NCBI GenBank assembly: GCA_033980235.1
Contig: CM067070.1
Location: forward strand, 22,936,699 to 23,000,698
DNA from: Diadema setosum
Lineage: Eukaryota; Echinodermata; Echinoidea; Diadematoida; Diadematidae
Direction of reading: 5' to 3'
DNA: 64,000 nucleotides
Below, piece after piece: positions 14,201-22,571 of this stretch. Under the pieces are notes generated by a model, which saw nothing but the letters and a program-made list of their open reading frames with translations, ran no database searches and was not told the origin of the DNA. Numbering within the stretch: the first letter of the stretch is position 1; every line of letters begins with the position of its first letter. The translations under genes and the position numbers were made by a program.

Positions 14201-17200
14201 TTGTTCTCTTTCTTCCATGAATATGAAAATGATACTTAAAAGGGAACGTCCCAGATAAGCAAAAGCTCAAGCTCATTTTACAGAGCTTGGAAAATCGTAA
14301 GCAATTGCTAGCAAGAACTAGCAAAAGGTATGTTTTATGCATACGTTTTTAAGCAAATGCTTGGTCTCTAAGCAATTGCTTGCGGACAGCAAGCAATTGC
14401 TTGTACTTGCTAGCAAGAGCTTCTGCTCGCAAGCAATTGCTTGTTTTTATGCATACGGATTCGAGTAAAAGGCTAGCACAAGCAATTGCTAGCGTTTATG
14501 CATCCGGCCCATTGCTTTCTATCAGTTAAGTAACTCTTAAACCATTCGAGAGGTGGCCCGCGAATTCCATAATGATACAGTTTAGAAAATAAAATTTCGT
14601 GATCTATCGTATCAAAAGCTTTAGAGAAATCAAGAAAAACTCCAATTGTATGCTCAAAATTATCTATAGCATGAGCTACCTTGTCTATAAAAGTGAGTAA
14701 AGCGTGGGTTGTATTATAATGTTTTCTGAAGCCAAACTGAGAATCTGATAAAATATTATGATTTGTGAGAAATTTCAATAATCGCGTGTAAACTAACCTT
14801 TCAAGGATTTTAGGATCAAGGAAAGATCATTCCTTGGGTAAGACTGTCGTCACGGGGCGGGGGTATTAATCACCTTAAGTGATATTTCTAGTTCCATGTG
14901 CCTCCATCTTTTTTACTAGTCTCTTGTGTGGGACAGTATCAAAGGCCTTTGCTAGGTCAAGGTATACCACATCGACTGCTGTACCATTGTCTACGGATTT
15001 GGTGATAATTTCCAGGTATTCTAACAGGTTGGTAGTTGTAGACTTTCCTTTCCTAAAACCATGTTGTGTTTCATTTATCAGGCTGTGGTTTTCCAGATGA
15101 TCAGATATTGCATCTCTGATAATGCTCTCTAGTACTTTACAGCTGACTGATGTTAGGCTGATTGGTCGATAGTTCTCGGGTTTAGATCTTGACCCTTTCT
15201 TAAATATTGGAGTTATATAGGCTGATCTCCACTCTTCTGGTATGCACCCTTCCTTGAGTGATTTTCTGAACATAATGGTGAAAGGCACACTCAGTTCTTC
15301 AGCCAGAGGTTTAAGGAATGCCGGCGGTATGTCGTCTGGACCCGGTGCTTTGGATGGGTCAAGATTTTCAAGTTTCTCTCTCACACAATCTTCAGTGATT
15401 TCTATCTCAGTAAGGAGGTCTTCATCAGTTCCTTGAAAGACTTTCTGAGGGTTGGGTACATTTGGGTCCTCCTTTGTGTATACAGATGCAAAGTATTCAT
15501 TTAAGATGTTTGCTGTCTGTTGACCCGATGGAACTGTCTCTCCATTCTCTTTCTTTAAAGGTCCTACAGTGTCTCTCACCTTTTGTTTTGATCGAACATA
15601 TGCATAGAAACTCTTGGTGTCTTCTTTAATGTTCTGGGCAATTTTCTTCTCAAAATCTCGTTTTGCTGTTTTTACTTCGTGTTTCGCTTCTCTCTGGCAT
15701 TTCCTGTAGAATTCTAGGTTCTTCAATGTCTTATTTGATCTGTACCTTTTCCATGCTCTTTGTTTTCGACGTATGCTTTTTTGTGCTTCCTTTGTGAGCC
15801 ACAAAGCTTTCTTCTTTCTCGGTTGTCGTTTTAATGGTACATGGTCTTCTATTAGCTGCTTCAGCTTTCTTTCAATTTTGTTCCACGATTGGTCAGTTGT
15901 CTGATTTTCAAGTTCCTTTGTCCAATCTATTTCTTTCAGTTCTGTTCTGATCTGGCTAAAGTCTGCATTTTTGTAGTCTCTCTTAGGTTGATGCACACTT
16001 GGTTGGACATAGTAGTTAATTTCCCATCTCAGTATATTATGATCACTGGATCCTAGGTGTGCGAGGATTTCCACATCATCGATCATGTCAGGATTGGATG
16101 TGATGACAAGGTCCAAGATAGAATCGTGCCTTGTAGGTTCAGTCACATGTTGGCACCATAGATTGTCCTGTATAACTTCTACAAATGCACTTGATTTACC
16201 TGAGGCAGCTTGCATATTCTCCCAATCAATGTCTCTGTAGTTGAAGTCTCCGACGATCATTATGTCTTTGTGTTCATCGTTTAGAGACATTAAAACTCGA
16301 TTCAGACAGTCATTTTGATCATTCGAGTTGTTCGGGCTCCTATAAACAATGCCTAGAAGTATGTCAAGAGTCTCATCTTCACTTGAGATATCGCACCACA
16401 GTGCTTCATCATATTGATCATCATATTGATGTACCTTCATCATATTGATGAAGGTACATCATATTGATGTACCTTCATCATATTGATGAAGGTACATCAT
16501 ATTGATGTACCTTCATCATATTGATGTACCTTCTAGGGAACACTAGGCCATTATTTATGGAATCTCCAGTTGCTAGAGGGTTGATTATGCAGCAAGAGTT
16601 CCTAATGGTAACACACGTGTTCACAAAACTCATACTAAATGGCATTACTCTTTGGCGGAATTAAATTTCAACAATAATTTGCCAAATATTTTCTCCGAGC
16701 CACCCCAATCAGATATACTGAAAGCATGCCAATACCTGCTCAGGTTTGGATCCAGGAATTTTGTAAAGGGGGAAGGGGGGGGGGAGGGGGGGAGGGGGGG
16801 GGAAACTGATATTTCTGGTGCAACTTCCGAGTTTTTTTTTCATTTTGTTTTCTTTTTATTTCTTTTTTTATTTTGTTTAACCGGAATTTTGTTATAACCA
16901 TGTCCATAATGGGAGTGCCCCGTACAATTAAATTCTAGTTATGTTGAAATCTGTGTGCATGTGCACTTACCAAATGCTGTACGTGTTTTATAGATAAGTA
17001 CCGCTTGTTTCACCAGGACTATGCCCAAGGTTTACAGACATAAATCGTCGCTTGGGCGACAAGACCTCGTATCTACAAAATGTCAAATATGTTCAGGAGA
17101 GTAAAAAAACATGGCAGCCAAAGCACTGTATCCAATGAGATAGACATTCCTTTGACATGCCATATTGGCCTTCGTTTTTTTTTAGGTAAGACAGCTAGGA

Positions 17201-18371
17201 TTTGGACAGGACATCAGTTAACTGATTATCTGACCATCAATCCAAAAAGTCAATGTCACCAAAATTTCAGATGCAACCTGAAGGTCTTGTCACCCCGGCG
17301 ACGTTATGTGAAGTAGTGCTATGCAAGGAAAGCACTTAAAGAGAAGTGACATACCTGTCCCAAACTCATCCCATACCTCAATAAAAAGAAAAAAGAATAA
17401 ATAACAAATAAAAATATTTTCACACAGTGCATGATGGGAGGAGCTTGGTTCAACGAACTCTTTGGTGACCCCAACCATTCCGATCTGGATGACCTTTTGC
17501 ACTCTGCCCTGGAGGCTATTAAGAACCAGATGGGCATCAACCAGCAACCGGCCTACGCAAAGGTCAACATTTTGCACGACTGCATCCCACACTACAAACT
17601 GGGACACAGAAAGCTTGTAGGTGAGTATTTTAGACTTTTATTAGCCTTCTTCAAAGGAAAACCCCTCTTTTTTTTTAGCATGGGAGAAAACTAGATTTAA
17701 GCTGAAGGAAATGCATCTCAAAGGGAAACCAAACCCAAAGAGCAATGTGGATTGAGTGAAAGCAGCAACATTTGGAGAACACATCAGTGAAAGTTTGAGG
17801 AAAATTTGACCATCGATGGAAAAGTTGTGAATTTTTAAAGTTTTGGTGTTGGAACTGCTTGATGAGGAGACTACGAGAGGCTGTAACGTATGTGTGGACA
17901 ACAATATTAAGGAAATTATAAAGGGAATTCAAGAAAAATTCATTTTTCATGAAAATTACACATTTCATCAACTTGATACTGGCAATAGTAGGGGTAGCAT
18001 TTATTCCCCCTGTTCTTTGAAAGCAGTTGATCAAATGCTCTTTCATCATGCTAGAAAGAATTTTTGTGGAATTCCCTTTATATTTTCTTTTTTAATTACT
18101 ACTGGATACTTCCTTTGGCTTCAACATTGTGCATGTGGCATTGTATAATATGCTCTATCCAGTGTGTATGTAATATCAATGGGTACAGTTCCACTGATGA
18201 CGTAACTTACGTTGTTTTTGTTTTGTTGTTGCTGTTAACTCAGACGACATCCAATCATACATCAAGGACCATCGGCTACCTCTGACCCTCGTGGGGGCGT
18301 CCTACCGAGGAGTCAGCGTCAATGACTGTATAATGCAGGCAAGGCAAGCGGTTCAAGCCCTGGACACATGA
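2010..18371 (+). CDS. PPOX: Protoporphyrinogen oxidase, complete nine-exon gene
   Basis: PPOX catalyses the six-electron, FAD-dependent oxidation of protoporphyrinogen IX to protoporphyrin IX, the penultimate step of heme synthesis; in animals it sits on the inner mitochondrial membrane. Exons: 2010-2132, 3148-3282, 4574-4822, 6496-6643, 7373-7578, 8082-8151, 9157-9389, 17428-17620 and 18244-18371. All introns are GT-AG, all phases agree, and the spliced length is 1,485 bp (494 aa), close to vertebrate PPOX at about 477. The N-terminal [11 protein letters not shown] is the FAD dinucleotide-binding glycine motif. [42 protein letters not shown] and the C-terminal [17 protein letters not shown] match family signatures in order. 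No frameshift or stop is seen. Intron 7 (about 8 kb) is filled with nested transposons. Confidence 0.95.
2600..2860 (+). mobile_element. LINE 3' fragment in PPOX intron 1
   Basis: A broken plus-strand reading contains [14 protein letters not shown], typical of the C-terminal end of CR1/Jockey-like LINE reverse transcriptases, followed by a CCACCCTCCGGCACCTCCAG untranslated region. No intact frame remains. Boundaries are approximate. Confidence 0.6.
3148..3282 (+). CDS. PPOX: PPOX exon 2
   Basis: 45 codons, phase 0 to 0, acceptor ttccctag and donor CTG|GTAATG. Encodes [14 protein letters not shown] and [12 protein letters not shown], the segment contacting FAD that is strongly conserved in PPOX. 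Confidence 0.93.
3448..3620 (-). mobile_element. Short TIR element, GGATCCAGGAATTC family
   Basis: Begins CAGTGGCTGATCGGGG and ends GGAATTCCTGGATCCACCCCTG-like, with a C-rich and A-rich centre. It is the reverse complement of the copy at 55361-55515. Other copies are at 4149-4310 and 55065-55208. About 170 bp with no coding capacity, so MITE-like. Confidence 0.7.
4149..4310 (-). mobile_element. Short TIR element, second GGATCCAGGAATTC copy
   Basis: Same layout as the copy at 3448: GAGTGGCATATCCAGAGGGG at one end, TTATGGAATTCCTGGATCTG near the other, with a poly-A-rich centre. Lies in PPOX intron 2. Confidence 0.65.
4574..4822 (+). CDS. PPOX: PPOX exon 3
   Basis: 83 codons, phase 0 to 0. Begins [13 protein letters not shown], includes [18 protein letters not shown] (the substrate-side loop with the conserved NRF), and ends with [15 protein letters not shown]. 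Joins exon 2 exactly: NTLDL then VSAIG. Confidence 0.94.
4882..5357. mobile_element. hAT-like non-autonomous element with target duplication
   Basis: Ends are CAGGGCTCGACACTAAC and GTTAGTGTCGAGTCCTG, an inverted repeat with one mismatch. GATGAAG flanks it on both sides (4875-4881 and 5358-5364). The interior holds inverted GGGCCACCAAA blocks and a long T run, and no coding sequence. CAGGG ends and a 7-8 bp duplication are typical of hAT elements. A diverged relative is at 28036-28250. Confidence 0.85.
5365..5770. repeat. Direct duplication with a 225-bp period
   Basis: The block cagactttttatcaatgttt recurs 225 bp apart (5433 and 5658), each within a matching context: TTTCTTG-TACCAAA-AATCTGCTGAAATG before and GTGACTCCC-GGGACTAG after. 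The hAT-like element inserted at the left edge of the first copy. The region also contains the dispersed GACTCCCATTATA repeat. Confidence 0.8.
6496..6643 (+). CDS. PPOX: PPOX exon 4
   Basis: 49 codons plus one base, phase 0 to 1, acceptor cctgtag and donor CAG|GTAAGT. Encodes [20 protein letters not shown], one of the most conserved PPOX blocks, then [16 protein letters not shown]. Confidence 0.94.
7159..7290 (+). mobile_element. Short element carrying telomere-like TTAGGG repeats
   Basis: Ends CAGGGCAATTACCCCCTGG and CAGGGTAATTGCCCT form an inverted repeat. The centre is a degenerate GATTAGGGTTAGGGTTAGGA array. A second copy is at 19034-19166. Lies in PPOX intron 4. Confidence 0.7.
7373..7578 (+). 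CDS. PPOX: PPOX exon 5
   Basis: 206 bp, phase 1 to 0, acceptor gacctcag and donor CAG|GTGAGA. Encodes [20 protein letters not shown], matching the conserved W-S-L-x-G-G-L-x-x-L-P pattern of PPOX with GL in place of GGL. Confidence 0.93.
8082..8151 (+). CDS. PPOX: PPOX exon 6
   Basis: Only 70 bp, phase 0 to 1. Encodes [20 protein letters not shown], equivalent to the D-H-V-I-S-A-x-P strand. Acceptor cttgcag, donor CAAG|GTATCG. Confidence 0.88.
8320..8475. repeat. Copy of the dispersed 'ATTATAACAAA / GGTTATGACAAAATT' repeat
   Basis: GCATTATACAAAGAGCATGG, then GTTATAACAAAATTCCAGTT, then GGTTATGACAAAATTTCAAT. Similar text occurs at 5478-5600, 16865-16915 and 19850-20010. Limits are uncertain. 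Confidence 0.45.
8949..9015 (+). repeat. tRNA-like SINE head
   Basis: TAGCTGTCTGGGTAAGAGGA resembles a polymerase III A box region, and 34 bases later TTGTGTTTGAATCTAGA resembles the B box GGTTCGAATCC. The spacing is tRNA-like, but stem pairing is poor, so this is a SINE fragment rather than a tRNA gene. Confidence 0.55.
9157..9389 (+). CDS. PPOX: PPOX exon 7
   Basis: 233 bp, phase 1 to 0. Encodes [41 protein letters not shown] and [13 protein letters not shown], all in family order. Clearly GC-richer than the surrounding introns. Donor ACG|GTGAGT. Confidence 0.95.
9797..10905 (-). mobile_element. LINE-A, 3' half (reverse transcriptase C-terminal part)
   Basis: Minus-strand protein runs [35 protein letters not shown] and the catalytic FADDTKLI, then [15 protein letters not shown] and the C-terminal [15 protein letters not shown], with a frame change near 10141. 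The 3' end has a repeated TTCAAGGTAAA tail near 9800, as in CR1-like LINEs. Its 5' half lies at 14870-16440; the two halves are separated by a nested insertion. Lies antisense in PPOX intron 7. Confidence 0.9.
10950..11032. repeat. GGTCGGGC microsatellite
   Basis: Irregular CGGTCGGGCGGTCGGTCGGG run just inside the left end of the nested TIR element. Strikingly GC-rich against its surroundings. Confidence 0.9.
11033..12150. repeat. 161-bp tandem array with an X-box-like palindrome
   Basis: Seven diverged units. Each has AACTACTTCCTCAGTTTT, GATGTGCAAGACATATTTTT and GTTGCCATGGTAACGGCATA. The motif GTTGCCATGGTAAC starts at 11156, 11313, 11474 (final C read within TAACAGC), 11638, 11800, 11961 and 12122, spacing 157-164 bp. 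The last three units are most alike, pointing to recent amplification at the right end. Confidence 0.88.
12151..13645 (-). mobile_element. LINE-B, 3' part (reverse transcriptase)
   Basis: Minus-strand frame of about 330 residues: [20 protein letters not shown], catalytic [35 protein letters not shown] and the C-terminal [13 protein letters not shown] family distinct from LINE-A. The 3' tail is a short AAATATGAAATATG repeat at 12151-12170. Inserted into the 161-bp array. Its upstream segment continues at 14511 after a small nested element. Confidence 0.9.
13646..14510. mobile_element. 865-bp TIR element rich in AGCAATTGCT palindromes
   Basis: Ends GGGCCGAATGCATAAA and TTTATGCATCCGGCCC (one mismatch), flanked by ATT on both sides (13643-13645 and 14511-14513). 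Removing it restores the LINE-B reading DRKQ-FVNING exactly. AGCAATTGCT occurs nine times, in two clusters near the ends. No long frame. The 3-bp duplication and GGGCC ends recall PIF/Harbinger-type non-autonomous elements; this is inference. Confidence 0.88.
14511..14815 (-). mobile_element. LINE-B, upstream reverse-transcriptase segment
   Basis: Minus strand encodes [54 protein letters not shown] and YLTDRKQ. It is continuous with the 12151-13645 segment once the 865-bp element is removed. The LINE is 5'-truncated near 14815, inside the motif ATCAAGGAAAGATC of the host repeat. Confidence 0.88.
14870..16443 (-). mobile_element. LINE-A, 5' half (endonuclease and reverse transcriptase)
   Basis: An open 522-residue minus-strand frame. 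The endonuclease half has [32 protein letters not shown] and LGSSDHN. The reverse-transcriptase half has [54 protein letters not shown] and [17 protein letters not shown]. It breaks off at EAHGTRNIT and resumes at 10905. CR1/Jockey type. The intact frame suggests a fairly young copy. Confidence 0.93.
16417..16535. repeat. Hairpin-forming minisatellite
   Basis: Alternating direct and inverted copies of ATCATATTGATGTACCTTC. GAAGGTACATC and GATGTACCTTC face each other across ATATT, and CTTCATC/GATGAAG across ATATT, so the array can fold repeatedly. It sits at the 5' end of LINE-A. Confidence 0.88.
16741..16915. repeat. G-rich repeat with GGATCCAGGAATT end
   Basis: GTTTGGATCCAGGAATTTTG resembles one end of the short family seen at 3448 and 55361. 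It is followed by a G run and a T-rich stretch, then by GGAATTTTGTTATAACCATG, part of another dispersed repeat. Confidence 0.5.
17428..17620 (+). CDS. PPOX: PPOX exon 8
   Basis: 193 bp, phase 0 to 1, acceptor ttcacacag and donor GTAG|GTGAGT. Encodes [26 protein letters not shown] and [19 protein letters not shown], matching the family's C-I-P-Q-Y-x-x-G-H block. Confidence 0.94.
18244..18371 (+). CDS. PPOX: PPOX exon 9: C-terminus and stop
   Basis: Phase 1 entry after taactcag. Encodes [20 protein letters not shown] then [14 protein letters not shown] and TGA at 18369. [15 protein letters not shown] is the C-terminal FAD-contact motif. Confidence 0.95.
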
Positions 18372-19033
18372 AGAAATGGAGAGAGATATGGATTGCTTCG
18401 AATTGCATTGATCTACGGAATCTTTACGTACTTCCTGAGCATGTGTTGTCTGTGGCAAACCAGTGGCTTGCCTGTCTTAGCAAATTCTACCTTAGGCCAA
18501 AAAGATTTAAAAAACTTACTACAAACTTGTACAGTATATGCTTCTACCATATTTTATGTACCTGTTTTCGTCAAATAGAAGAACATATTTTTGAAAGAAA
18601 AATTATATTATTGATTTTTTTTTTCAAACTTAGATGTAGTGTGTTTACATGTAGTATGTGCAATTTTCCATATTTTTTAAGCAGAATTATGTTTTTATCG
18701 TGCCTTCAAAATGCATTGGGTGGTTTGTGTGTATGTTGCTGTGGTGATTTTAATCTACAACTGAACCAGGATGCCGTCAAAGAAACCATGTTGAATATGA
18801 AAAAGGCAGTTGATAGCTCTTTGCCAGGCACCATGGCCAGAAATCACTGTTGCATATGATTCAAATGCTACGAGTGTATTACATTGGTCGAGAAATGAGC
18901 ATGGACAATTATGCCATGTTTGTAGGAATGAATGTGGTACTGAAGTGCTATTTTTGTCATTTTGTACTTACTACTGTACAATTGTATCCCCTTTTCAAAT
19001 GTGCATGGGTAATACAGCATGTCCATAATCGTA
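18372..19033 (+). other. PPOX 3' flank, probably 3' UTR
   Basis: AT-rich sequence after the stop, with no clear AATAAA. Short frames in it have no recognisable domain, so the transcript end cannot be fixed. Confidence 0.4.
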
Positions 19034-19166
19034 TTAGGGTAATTACCCCCCCCCCCCCCCCCTGCTTAATACTGGTCAGTGATAAGATTAGAGTAAAGAT
19101 TAGGGCTAGGTTTGGGTTAGAGTCAGGGGAAGGGTCTGGGGTAGTTGTCCAGGGGCTAATTGCCGT
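19034..19166 (+). mobile_element. Second TTAGGG-carrying short element
   Basis: AGGGTAATTACCCCC at one end and GGGGCTAATTGCC at the other, with GATTAGAGTAAAGATTAGGG inside. The layout matches 7159-7290, including CTTAATACTGGTCAGTGAT against CTAAATACTGGTTAGTGAT. Confidence 0.65.
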
Positions 19167-19599
19167 AAACCCGTCCGTAATTTGTGTAAATCTTGTGCAT
19201 CATGTCTGTGATGTCTATATAACTGAGATTGATAAATATGACTGAAATGAAAACTAAGTCATGACTCCGGTCAAAGGTCATGTTCGAGCCCTCATAAAGG
19301 AACCAAACCGAACCTTTCCATACTGTATCATACCTTACGGTACCAGCACACTACCATTTGCTGTGGTGTCATGATACCCAAAGTTATAACAGTCCCCTTC
19401 CATTCCACTATGATGACCATCTCCTCACCTCCGGCCAGTCATCGACCTCTATACCAATATACTCCCTGCCTCCAGTGAGTCTCTGTCCTCTGTCATCCCT
19501 GAAGTATACCACCAGAATATATTGAAGAATGGTGCCCTTGTTCTCTCACATTATCAGACAACGTCCAGCCCCATCTCCCAATTATGTAGTCCCAAGTAT

Positions 19600-20010
19600 T
19601 CTGTACTGTAAAATATAATATTTGCGGCATGAAATTTTCGCAAATTTGAGCCGACAGCCTTTTTTGCGCCCTGAAATTTTCGCGAATTGACACTGCCATT
19701 CAATGCATATAGTATAAACAAGAATTTTCATGCGCATTTTAATTTCACAAATCTTGGCACTCGCGAAGTTCGCAAAATTAAAATGCACGCAACTGGGTTG
19801 AGTCAACCATAAACATCCTGTCCTACCCCAGCCATTATAGAGGACTCCCATTATAACAAAGTCTTTGGGACCAGCAGTTTTCTTTCATTATATCGAAATT
19901 CCGTTATAACCAAACAAATAAGCACTAAAAAAAAATAGAGGATATTGTTGTGGCCAAAGTTTTTATTGTGCTGTAACCAGAACTTTGTCATAACCATGTT
20001 CTTTATACCG
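19600..20010. repeat. AT-rich dispersed repeats (TTCGCGAATT and ATTATAACAAAG types)
   Basis: 19606-19800 holds facing GAAATTTTCGC and GCGAAGTTCGCAAAATT blocks. 19850-20010 holds CTCCCATTATAACAAAGTCT, CCGTTATAACCAAACA and TTTGTCATAACCATGTTC, the fullest copy of a family also seen at 5478 and 8320. Confidence 0.55.
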
Positions 20011-21148
20011 GAATGGTGTAGAGTTGAACCACCATCAAACCAAGGAGGTACTACCCCCTTTGCTGAAACAAGTTCTGACTTTGTTTCTTGAATAACTTAA
20101 GTTTTGCCCAGTTGATTACCTTCAAGGCTCCATCCCCGTTCACCTCGTCATAGTCCTGTATGTCGCTCAGTTGTGTGTATTTGCTGTATCTTGTGAATTA
20201 TAAGGTTCAGGAAGATTTGACTCTTGGAGTGAAAGGACATACCACAAGAAACCTCTCAAATAAAATACATTTTGAAATATATTCACTTTGGGTCGCAAAT
20301 CATTCTTCAGCGTACCTTCTAAAAACTCGATTCCCAATACATTGTACATACCATACCATATCATAAGGGCCGGCAGAACTGGGGGAGGGGGGATTGGGCC
20401 CCCCCCCCCTTTTCTTTTTTTCACCCCAGGAGTGCATAGATGCCCATGCAACTTGTATTTGCTATTTCTTTTCTTTTTTTTTTTTTTAAAGAATAACATG
20501 CGGCATTTCATGCTATTATACAATGCAAGTGTTAATACTCAAAGTTGCCACCGACCTGTTTATAATGGCCAACTGTTTACAGTAGCAATTTTTGTCATTA
20601 CCCTTGGGTGGCCGCTATTGACAGGTTTGGTTGTATTTCTGGATCGAGTAAGAGGGTTCATACATTCTATACAGTATGTCCCCCCTCCCTCCCCCCCCCC
20701 CCCCAAAAAAAAAAAAAAAATTGCAATCAAATTTTCGCATTGATAACACCCAATATGATTAAACCGTCTAAATGCTACTTCAAGGTCTTAAAATATATAC
20801 ATCTTAGCTCTATTTTGCAGAAAACCCCATTCAATTTGGTTCAGTGGTCACAGAGAAATGTGGATTGTTGTAAAGCATGTCATGAGTCTGGTTCTTCCAA
20901 GTTTAGTACTTGGATGCTCTTGGCACAGCATATTAATGTGTTAACACAATATACAGAACTTGGAGGAAAGGGATTCATGACATGCTCTGCAAAAATCCTC
21001 ACTTCTCTTTGACCACAGAAAGAAATTAAATGGGTTTTTCTGCAAGATGTGGGCAATGAGTTATAACTATAGTTTCATACCCTGTAATTGTGTTTGAAGT
21101 GATTCACTAATTTCAAAGTTATCATTGCGGAGGGTACCAATGTATTTT
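20011..21148. other. Intergenic, no gene recognised
   Basis: Contains G- and C-rich low-complexity patches at 20379-20420 and 20680-20720, poly-A and poly-T runs, and otherwise featureless DNA. 20820-21010 contains an inverted pair: ACCCCATTCAATTTGGTTCA faces text near 21010-21045, so a degraded foldback element is possible. Confidence 0.35.
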
Positions 21149-21149
21149 T

Positions 21150-21244
<95 letters not shown>

Positions 21245-21250
21245 TTATTA
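21149..21250. repeat. (TTTA)n microsatellite
   Basis: About 24 uninterrupted TTTA units, followed by TTATTATTATT and a T/G homopolymer pair. Confidence 0.97.
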
Positions 21251-21580
21251 TTATTATTTTTTTTTTTTGGGGGGGGGGACATACAGTGCATAAGGCTTTT
21301 GGAACACATCAGTAACGGTTCACTTATTATACTCTGCCTGCACTAACCATTGTACTTAGATGCTTTCTCATTTTTGGATTAACGAACATCTAGGTATTGT
21401 TGAATTGGGAATTTAAATGTGTTTTAATTGAAATGATGAACCTTATTTCATTTTCGGATTCATGCAGCTAAGGAATAACGAGCATCACCCCGGGATCCGT
21501 ATTTGAGATACATGTATCACTGATTTCACTTCACAGACAAGTGCAATAAATGCTTATACACCTTGCCATTGTATAAGCAG

Positions 21581-21650
21581 GGCTGCCAACTATCGTGCAA
21601 TTAGCATGAGACTCATACAATAAAGGAACTGTTTACCACAGGGAGCAGTG
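21581..21650. mobile_element. End of a CAGGGCTGCCAACT short element
   Basis: CAGGGCTGCCAACTATCGTGC matches the left end of the complete copy at 42964-43123 up to sequence drift. The other end was not found, so this is a partial copy. Confidence 0.4.
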
Positions 21651-21904
21651 ATTTAAAAATGTTCAAGTTTTCACATTTGATGACGTTATGTTCGAGTTAA
21701 CTCATTTACATCGCGAGTGTACCGGTCTGCCCTGATCATTCAACAATTTTTCCACCTGTTATATCGCTCAAATCATTGTAATGATTGTCTGGTAATTAAT
21801 TGTCGCAATCAATTCATTTTGCGAGCGCAGTCCTCATTCGGTACATGTCATATCCCGCATTTGATTGGAAACGAGGTAGAAAGAGATTGACAGGAAGTGC
21901 AGTA

Positions 21905-22198
21905 CTATCTAATGAATATTTATTAGTATAATCGTTTTCTACACGCTATTGGCTGACCGCACAGCTATATACTGCGGAACATTCGAGAATGGGTCATACG
22001 CCCCTCCCCCACTATACCATCACCACCACCACCGTCGATCAGTTCCGGTTTGCAATCATATTAATACATGTGCACTAAATGACATAATAACCGGCTGCGT
22101 GATGTGCGCAGCTCATTCGCTGTGTGGACCACATTCGGGACAGGATAGGTGTTCTCGATCCTCTGGTGTATGGTCCTTGTTTTGTTGTGATTACAAAT
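21905..22198 (+). promoter_or_regulatory. Ig gene 1 upstream region with heat-shock-element-like motif
   Basis: GGAACATTCGAGAAT at 21976-21990 is three contiguous alternating nGAAn/nTTCn pentamers, the form bound by heat-shock factors. TATATACT lies just upstream. The same motif, in the context CTGCG-AACATTCG-GAAT, precedes Ig gene 2 at 56496-56510 at a similar distance once an inserted transposon is discounted. ATGAATATTTATTAG (21912) also has a counterpart, ATGAATATGCATTAG (56400). Function is inferred. Confidence 0.5.
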
Positions 22199-22571
22199 AT
22201 GTTATTCCTCAAGACAGTGGTTATTCTTTTGATATGTGATCATACTTTTGCTTTTTCGCGCGCTCCAAACATCACGCGTGTTATGATGGGTGAGGAGGCA
22301 ACAGTTTGTTGCTGGGATAATCGTCAGGGAGCATATACCCTGGCATGGGGTAAACATGGGTCTTCAAGCAGGGACACAACATTTGCAACCTGGGCACCAC
22401 CACCTTATAACTCATGGACTTTGTTTCCCAGTAAGTATGAGCTTAAGGACAACGGCGGCTGTCTTCTCATTTTCAACATATCACGGGAGGACGAGGGTGT
22501 GTATAAGTGTAAAACCCATCGCCGTGCTGTTTTTAAGACCTCCCAGTATCTGTTTGAGGTGAAAATATACG
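22199..22571 (+). CDS. Ig gene 1 exon 1: signal peptide and V-type Ig domain
   Basis: 124 codons plus one base. Donor TACG|GTAAGA. Signal peptide and Ig domain share one exon, unlike most vertebrate Ig receptors, where the signal peptide has its own exon. Shared with the paralog: CC, ATW[AS]P, KY[ED], NG-CL, N[IA][ST], and G-V-Y/R-V-Y before the last Cys. Confidence 0.85.

Larger units (their letters stand above)
10906..14869. mobile_element. Nested TIR element with TACCCCCGCC ends
   Basis: Left end TATTATACCCCCGCC and right end GGCGGGGGTATTAA are inverted. The target is LINE-A: TCACCTTT at 10898 and TCACCTTA at 14870 are near-identical 8-bp flanks, and removing the insert rejoins the LINE reverse transcriptase (EAHGTRNIT with GDILQW). 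It contains a GGTCGGGC run, a 161-bp tandem array, and a later LINE-B insertion. No transposase was seen. Confidence 0.82.
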
